A stretch of 64,000 nt of DNA from Corythucha ciliata (taxonomy: Eukaryota; Arthropoda; Insecta; Hemiptera; Tingidae), in the NCBI GenBank assembly GCA_038030265.1, contig CM075938.1, forward strand, positions 44,881,189 to 44,945,188. Direction: 5' to 3'. The notes beneath the pieces are model-generated. The model was not told where the DNA came from, did no database searches, and was given only the letters and a program-made list of their open reading frames with translations. Within the stretch, counting starts at the first letter, position 1. Every line of letters begins with the position of its first letter. Shown here in pieces: positions 57,961 through 64,000 of this stretch. The translations under genes and the position numbers were made by a program.

Positions 57961-59460
57961 GGCAGGGTCGCAGCCACCCTTTGAGCTTTGGGTGGGCAGC
58001 TCGACGTGGAAAGTCAAGTAGACTTAAATTCGGGGATGAGTAAAAAAAGAGAACCAGAAACCCAGGGAACCATAAAGAGAACTCGGTAGCTCATCAAAAT
58101 ATATAACGGGAGGTAAATCGACGCGGAAAAACGTCAATTCGACCCCAGAAACTGAATTAGTCGTGAACCGTCAAAATCTAACATCCTTGCTGTTAAAACT
58201 GTCTTTTTTGCATTTTATTTCGGGATTTCAGCCAAATAACTGGCAATTTTTCCCCCAGAAAGTGATAGTTTTGGAATTGAACTTGGAAGTCTTGTCTCCT
58301 GTGATGGTAACTGCGGTATTTTAGTCCCTTAAACTGGACTCTTTCGTCATAGATGCAAATGGTTTCTAAGCAACAAACAGGCACCAAATTGGGTTTCCAG
58401 CAACAGAGCTGCGACATTGAGTTTTCTGTGAGCCAGACCTGCAGAAATGGGTTTTTTGTGCGCAACCCCCGTGAAATTGGTATATCAGAATAATACAACA
58501 TTTATTTTAGTGAGCGAAATTCGGTAAAAGAGGGGGCCCAATGTTATCCCGGGCCCCGACTTTAATAAAGACGGCCTTGTGTAATCGTTATTCCTGGACA
58601 GGAACATAATGAGGAATTTTCATAGAAGGGCCTAAATTTGACGAGCTGTTTCTTGGAAACGATAATACTTTAGAACCCGCTTTAGACTGGTTTTCTCAGA
58701 AATTTTCTCTACTTTGAAAAGTTACTTCGAAGCCACAACCGAAAAATGGCTAGTTTATCGTGAAAGAGCCAAAACCCCCAAAAAGTCCCATATTTTTGTG
58801 GTTTTCCGAGAATTCCAGGATGATCCCGATGTCTTTCGAGGTCAACAATTTGAACACAACATACCTGCACCATCCCAGACAACATACAAAAAAAATATCA
58901 TCTACCCTAATTATTGCAACCTGACCCCCCCTTTTTAGTTCTTATTTTACTGGAATAAAAGCTTTGCGTGCTTCTTGAGACACTACGGACCCGCAAAACT
59001 TCTCTTTACGACTGTATGCATCTGTTCTATTTGCCAAGGGGTTTCGAGAACTGAATAAGTCGGATGTCCCCCATCCATTGATTTGTATAAAATAAAGTGT
59101 TGGGCTGGGGGGGGGGGAGATTAATTAGTGCCTATGGACAAATCTCTCGCAAGTAAACGAAGGTAAAACCTGCCCCCCCTCCATCACATCTAACATAATA
59201 TTTCTTTAGGGATTGACCGCGGAGAAACTCAAACCTTTCTGCTGGTAAGCTGAAAAATACTACGATTAAAGAAGAAACACTTCATTAGCCGCTTCCCTTC
59301 TCTCTAACCAATTATAGTCCCAGTTTTTAAAATGAAGGGCTTTCAGGGATTTCCCGAAAGTGCCGTTAGTCCCTACCCCAAAATTTTAAAAAGGGTCGAG
59401 GCTTTCTATTTGAAGTTCATTCGCTTCAAGTCCGTTCGTCCTGTGACACACTTTTCCTCA
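57961..59460. other. Intergenic DNA upstream of the WAP gene
   Basis: Eroded family B/C units at about 58120-58480, a G-run at 59107-59117 and AT-rich DNA. A TATA-like TTTTAAAAAG at about 59384 lies about 80 bp before the WAP start codon and may belong to its promoter. Confidence 0.35.
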
Positions 59461-59462
59461 CC

Positions 59463-59799
59463 ATGGCAATTCTCAGGTCTTCGATCATCTTGTTTTTTAC
59501 TTTTTCCGTTCTAATAATGTCCACGTCTGGCATCAGAGAATGTAAGTTTGATACATTAAAAGATAATTTTTTTCCGAATAATTTTTATAGATTTTTTTCC
59601 CCTCCGTTTAGGCCATAAAGGGCTGTGTCCGTATGTTGGAAAAATTGTACCGAAGGGTTTTGAGAGTTTTCCTGATCTTGAAAAACCGTCTCTTTGTGGA
59701 AATCTCTGTATCAGTGACGATGAGTGTGAAAAAGATCAAAAGTGCTGTCCTTCTTCGTGTGGCTACGTTTGTCGTAAAGCTGTCCATTTAGTCAATTAA
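59463..59799 (+). CDS. Secreted single-WAP-domain peptide
   Basis: Two exons, 59463-59541 and 59612-59799, with a GTAAGT donor and TTTAG acceptor; the codon split across the junction restores a cysteine. Product 88 aa. Residues 1 to about 24 form a signal peptide (MAILRSSIILFFTFSVLIMS). The mature part carries nine cysteines, the last eight spaced as a whey-acidic-protein four-disulfide core: GLCP, LCGNLC, DDEC, KCCPSSC, YVCR. Single-WAP secreted proteins in arthropods are usually protease inhibitors or antimicrobial peptides (crustin-like); which one this is cannot be told from sequence. Its TAA is followed one base later by the stop of the minus-strand DNAI1 gene. Start chosen as the only ATG giving the signal peptide. 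Confidence 0.85.
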
Positions 59800-59805
59800 T
59801 TTATT
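59800..59805 (-). promoter_or_regulatory. Poly(A) signal of DNAI1 overlapping its stop codon
   Basis: AATAAA on the minus strand includes the TAA stop at 59801-59803. Cleavage 10-30 nt downstream would fall inside the WAP gene's last exon, making the two 3' ends antisense to each other. Confidence 0.5.
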
Positions 59806-62800
59806 TTATATGTGTGTTATCTTGGGCGTCCGTATGTTGTTTTAATGCTTTAAATGCGGATAAATACAAGTTAGTTTTGCGTTTTTCTCCCTCTATAAAA
59901 TGATTATGAAGCTTACCATTTTCATCTTCTTCTCCTTTGAAACTTGTTCTTCTTTTGTAATTTCGCATGACTTTTTCGAGTTTCATTACTTCGAGTTTCT
60001 CTTTATTCGTCACTTTTTTGCCACCGACCTTCTTTTCTTTGGCTGGAATTCGACAGTTTGGCGATACTTTGTACGAGGTAACGTGTCCACTAATAATTAC
60101 GAGCCGGAGGATGGGATTGAATGTAGAGTTCTTTCTTTTTTTATTGCGTCCCCAACTTACATGCTGTCTCCGACGAATATTAAGGGTAGCCTGTCGTTAA
60201 ATCTGAGCCTGGTTATGAGACACGTCTCGGGGTAAGATATAATTTGGGAGCAAACTGGTTTCGAGGGGAAAACGTTCAAATCGAACAATTGAACGCGACC
60301 GTCGGACGAGGCGCCGGCCAAAATCGTGCTCGAGTATGGGGACCATTGGACGTCACCTACTGACGATCCCAAATTGAGGACAACTATGGGGTCCCTGCCG
60401 GGGTATAATATTAATAGCTTGTTCTGGAGTTATGGGGGGGGGGGCTTTTCTTACGGCCTGCAGTCGACCCATATTTTAATGTAACCATCGGCGCCGCTAG
60501 TGGCGAACAGCTCTTTATCGAACGTGTTATAAGAGATTTTCGTAACGGCTGACTCATGCGCCATGTACATGAACAAATACGAACACGAGTAGGAGACGTT
60601 GCATTTATATACTCGCCCTTCGGCCGTACCGGCGCAAAATATTTCGAATTCTTCGGGCTCAAAAGCGATACAAGTGCAAGATGCTGCGTAATGTCACGAT
60701 TAAAGACCGTTAAACACACATTTAGTGTAGTGGGGGACTTGTTGATCACCTACCAACGAGATAAATTAAATCTCCAGTGATATTACGAATGGGTTCGTCT
60801 TGCAATAGTAGCGTAATGACAGGGATAAGAGTTAACATCTGAGGGTCGACCAACCATTTGAATATTTTTCCATCAGTTCCTGCTGAATACATCGTTAGGG
60901 TCCTGTCTCTAGGGTCGTCCCTCCATCGGAGCTGTACGGAGGGAATAAGACCATCAATTTTTAGTGCACTATCAGTAGCGTGAAGGAATAAACAAAGGTT
61001 GAATTATTTATGCGCTCCCTACTTCAACTATTGAGCCATTATGTTTCTTTTCGCTTTCAATAGTGAATAAACTCAACTCGTGGCGTATGTCTGTGACTGC
61101 GACTTTTCCATTTTTCAGACCCGTAGCCAAATAGTAGGGTTTCTCGTAGTGAAAATCCACGGTTTGAGCTCCCGAATTAAATTTGATTCTGTACTCAGGG
61201 TGGGAAGGATTTTTCAACGTATAGCAGCATACAATGCCCTGACTTTCTCCGGTGGCGTCCTCTATGTTAGCGGATTAAATTTGGTAAAAAAATTCGAAAT
61301 TTGTCGATCAATAATATCCTCTCACCGTAGCTAAATGACACGGCGAATAAATCGTAGTACTTGGCACACCACGCTATGTCAGTCACTGGTTTCATGTGGC
61401 AATCCTTATGAAATAGCTCCCAAAGAGGCAGCAAAACGCCTTCTTGGTTTCGATATTTGTCCGCCGGATCCTCATAAAACTGGCAATCTACAAAGAGGAG
61501 AGCCTGAAATAACTTCAATCTCTATTAACTCCGAATAATAATTTGCGGACCGTAAGTTATCTCTTCGAGCATGTTCTGAACGATTACTCTTTCGAGAATT
61601 TTTCCAGTATGGAACAGACTCCTCTCGTCGATTAAAAGCTGGCTAGTTCTGTAGTCGACCGTAATTTGAGGCATAATCCCCGAGATGTGACTTTTTCTCG
61701 AACTTAGTCGTTCTCGTTCCTCTCGCTCTTTTATTGCAAGTTTTTCCATATAATCTTTCTCGTATGACCTTTGTAAGGTTCTCTGGCTCATTTGGAACTT
61801 TGCTGTTTCTAACAGCGGAGGCAGAGCTTCTGATGTTTCATCCTGTTTAACCCCTTATAGCGTTAGTTTTTTGTTATTGTTTGCAAACTACAGCCGGAAA
61901 GGCTTGCCTTTGTATGAATTCTAGCTGTTCCTGTCGCTTTGGTAAAGAATTTCACTTTTTTCGAACGTCCAGTTGTGGTCTTAACAAATTTCACGGTTAT
62001 AATGTCCTTATGATGACGCTCTACTTCTTCATCGTCTTCCCCACCTTCCTCAACCTCTTCAGATTCGAGAAAAGCCGCAAACTCGGCACTGAATGTGTCT
62101 TTTTTCTCTTCAGTCGATTCCTGGGAGGCGGTTCTCAGCAGCAAATCTTCCGACGATTCTTCAGGCAACTTCTGTTCGTAATAGTCGTAGAGCCCGGGCA
62201 ATTGCCTGTGTCCAGGTGCGTTCCCTTCGTCAAAATCAAGAATCGTTGGTGCAGCTAGAAATGTATTGCTACAAAAAGTTCGAGTTCGACTTAAAATTGT
62301 TTTTCTTCCGTACGAATACTGTCTATCAATGGCCTAACGCCCTCTAGTTCAGGAGATTCGATGTGCATGATATTCCCTTCTATGTCTAATAGTAATAATT
62401 CGCCTGGTCTGGGAAGTTTGGGAATGTATTCTCCAAGTTTGTAGTTGTATTCAACCAAATCTACATTGACGACAGGATCAATAGGAAGAAGGAGTCTTCT
62501 GATGGAATCTTGCAAGTCCTATTTTTAAAAAGTGTTCATTGAAGTGATACATTTTCAAGATTTAAAAAAAAAATTATTACTTTTGACGATAAACTGGGAT
62601 GCGAGGCCTCAGAACTGGCCAGACTAGATATGCTTTTGATTCGATCCTCAGCCAACATGGAAACCGATTCACCCGGCTCCGTCTCTCTCTCCTCCAAGTC
62701 AAATTCCTCGCTCGCCTCTTCCCACACCTCGTGTTTCTCTTCATCAACCTCTTCACCGCCCTCACCCACTTCCAACTCTTCTTCGCCCTCACCCAATGAA

Positions 62801-63133
62801 ATTTCACCGTCGATTTCAAGCGCCGCTATCGCAGTCAACTTGGCCTCTTCGGCCAGTCGTCGAGCCTTCTTTCTTTTGGCCTTTCTTATTTTCGACTCGA
62901 TGGGTCGAATCTCAATGGACGGCGATATACTCAAATCTATTGATCCTTCAACATCTTCCGTTAATTTGAGAAAATCGTCCAGTGCGACTCCTTTGACTCC
63001 AAGGCTCATCTTAATTCGAATGCACTCATTAAAATATGGCATGACTCCCAAGTTATCCAATGCTCACTTCAGTCGCGGTCAGTTTTTTCTCTGGCTTGCT
63101 GCCCTCACCATCAACCAACTCAGACGTTTCCAT
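59801..63133 (-). CDS. DNAI1: Axonemal outer-arm dynein intermediate chain 1 (DNAI1/IC78 family)
   Basis: WD-repeat intermediate chain that anchors outer dynein arms to axonemal microtubules in cilia and flagella (family knowledge). Exons 5' to 3': 63068-63133, 62581-63009, 62314-62518, 61908-62254, 61551-61842, 61326-61487, 61023-61261, 60754-60931, 60455-60683, 60161-60394, 59801-60089; 2670 nt, 889 aa, phases consistent. The N-terminal half is acidic and Glu-rich with a Lys/Arg cluster. Family hallmarks: KILERV, the block FYEDPADKYRNQEG to LLPLWE (about 450-465), DLFAVSFSY, LKNPSHPEY, then WD repeats to about 795 (GSSVGDVQWSPYSSTI; RVQLFDLN; SPNCRIPAKEKK after the last blade). Longer than human DNAI1 (699 aa), mostly in acidic N-terminal insertions. 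The intron at 61843-61907 is GC-AG (AAG before GCAAGC). The first intron is only 58 nt. An acceptor-like TTACAG precedes the ATG, suggesting a 5' UTR exon. DNAI2 and DNAI3 fit less well. Confidence 0.9.
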
Positions 63134-63410
63134 CGTATTTTTTTCTGTAAGGGGATCCTACGAGGTTGGCTTATTTTTATTTGGAAAGAGAAAGAAACCG
63201 GGATTTCTTTTGGTACGTTCCACGAAGTACCTTAATTATCAACTTCACATGTTTTCAAGGTACTTTGCGTGAAAAAAATTGTGGAATTATTAGGCGAAAT
63301 GACCTTTTGAAGCCTTAAACGCGTTATTCTTCGAACGCTGTTCGAACTTCGACCACAGAGTTTTCCTCTTCCTGTTAATTCTGATTTAGGGTAAAATGTT
63401 TTGAGGGGCT
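63134..63410. other. Region 5' of DNAI1
   Basis: It should contain the DNAI1 5' UTR exon or promoter; an acceptor-like TTACAG lies about 10 bp before the ATG. No clear promoter element. Confidence 0.3.
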
Positions 63411-63875
63411 TAGCCCTGAGCTCAAGATCCCTGAAATCAAATCCAATGCCAAATTTTGTGGATTATTGCTCGATTTCAAAGGTTTCCCTCACACAAAAAA
63501 CCAATGTCACAGGATTGACTCCCTAAAAATCCAATTGCACCGGGTAGACTCATTCAAAAATGTACTTCCGCTGGTGAGACACTTTCGATGCCCCATATTA
63601 TCACGGATTTGACGCTCACGTAACCCAGTGTCGCGTTTTTGGCTAATTCAATAACCAAACGCGTGTGCAGGCGTCTTTTAAGAAAGAATTAGCCGGTTTG
63701 GCTCTTTCTGAGACAAAATTTCTTGGATTTGGCGCACCAGAAACCAATTCCACTAAGATTGCATCTGCATCCCTTAAAACGAGTCAATTTCACGGGAATT
63801 CACACCTTTTTTTCCCCAAACTGTGTTTCCTGCGTACTGGCTCATTTTCAAGAGAAATTTCACGGCTCTGGCTCT
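63411..63875. repeat. Minisatellite family C array
   Basis: Units of about 35-40 bp of the type CAATTTCACGGGAATT...GGCTCTTTC..., in the opposite sense to 120-800. Confidence 0.5.
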
Positions 63876-64000
63876 TTTGACTTATTATTTCTCAATAATA
63901 AGTGTTTGTAATCGTATAGCAAAAAAATTTTTTAGACCCCCCCCCCTCTCAAAATTTGTAGTTTTACGTTTCAAAGTGCGTAGAATCAAATCGGAAATAA
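63876..64000 (+). repeat. Dispersed GACTTATTATT-hairpin repeat, cut by the right edge
   Basis: Collinear with 12206-12330: hairpin, TTTGTAATCGTATAGCAAAAA, C-run, CAAAATTTGTAGTTTTACG, CAAAGTGCGTAGAATC. Confidence 0.7.

Noticed and set aside
59801..63133. DNAI3 (WDR63) or cytoplasmic dynein intermediate chain
   Set aside because: The PADKYRNQEG..LLPLW block, LKNPSHPEY and SPNCRIPAKEKK follow DNAI1, not DNAI3 or DYNC1I.
62630..63235. 201-aa plus-strand open frame
   Set aside because: Antisense to DNAI1 exons 1 and 2; Ser-rich because the opposite strand encodes Glu-rich sequence. No independent evidence.

Overview
The window is nuclear DNA of an invertebrate animal, most likely an arthropod. 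It has spliceosomal introns, many only 58-150 bp, and animal-specific genes (a KMT2C/D- or LPT-type chromatin regulator, two OATP transporters, an outer-arm axonemal dynein intermediate chain, a secreted WAP peptide). The intergenic DNA is full of degraded non-LTR retrotransposons, hAT-type MITEs and degenerate minisatellites. An outer-arm dynein chain implies motile cilia or flagellate sperm. I cannot name the species.

Layout. 1-1756: AT-rich repeats. 1757-9489 (minus): 21 coding exons (1730 codons, all phases consistent) of the N-terminal part of a KMT2C/D-like (insect LPT-like) protein, running off the left edge before any SET domain. 9490-18990: a SINE-like unit, 0.45-kb tandem repeats, a MITE cluster and minisatellites; this may be the gene's 5' intron, because a CpG-rich block with a splice donor lies at 18988. 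19400-27950: repeats, including two hAT MITEs nested in one older repeat. 27959-30808 (minus): OATP gene 1, 13 exons, 697 aa. 30850-42590: repeats and two non-LTR remnants. 42593-45220 plus a probable first exon at 51739-51844 (minus): OATP gene 2, 672 aa. Its large first intron holds an RNase H retroelement fragment, itself interrupted by an element with tRNA-like and hammerhead-like segments, and a complete 931-bp hAT MITE. 51845-59460: repeats. 59463-59799 (plus): a two-exon WAP peptide gene. 59801-63133 (minus): DNAI1, 11 coding exons, 889 aa; its stop codon is one base from the WAP gene's stop.

The genes are not an operon and share no obvious pathway. The OATPs are diverged paralogues with matching exon lengths and phases. 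The WAP and DNAI1 genes are tail to tail and probably share antisense 3' ends. The most notable non-genic signals are the dense nested MITEs with exact target duplications, the hammerhead-like/tRNA-like element, and about 30-bp degenerate arrays in both orientations through the intergenic DNA.
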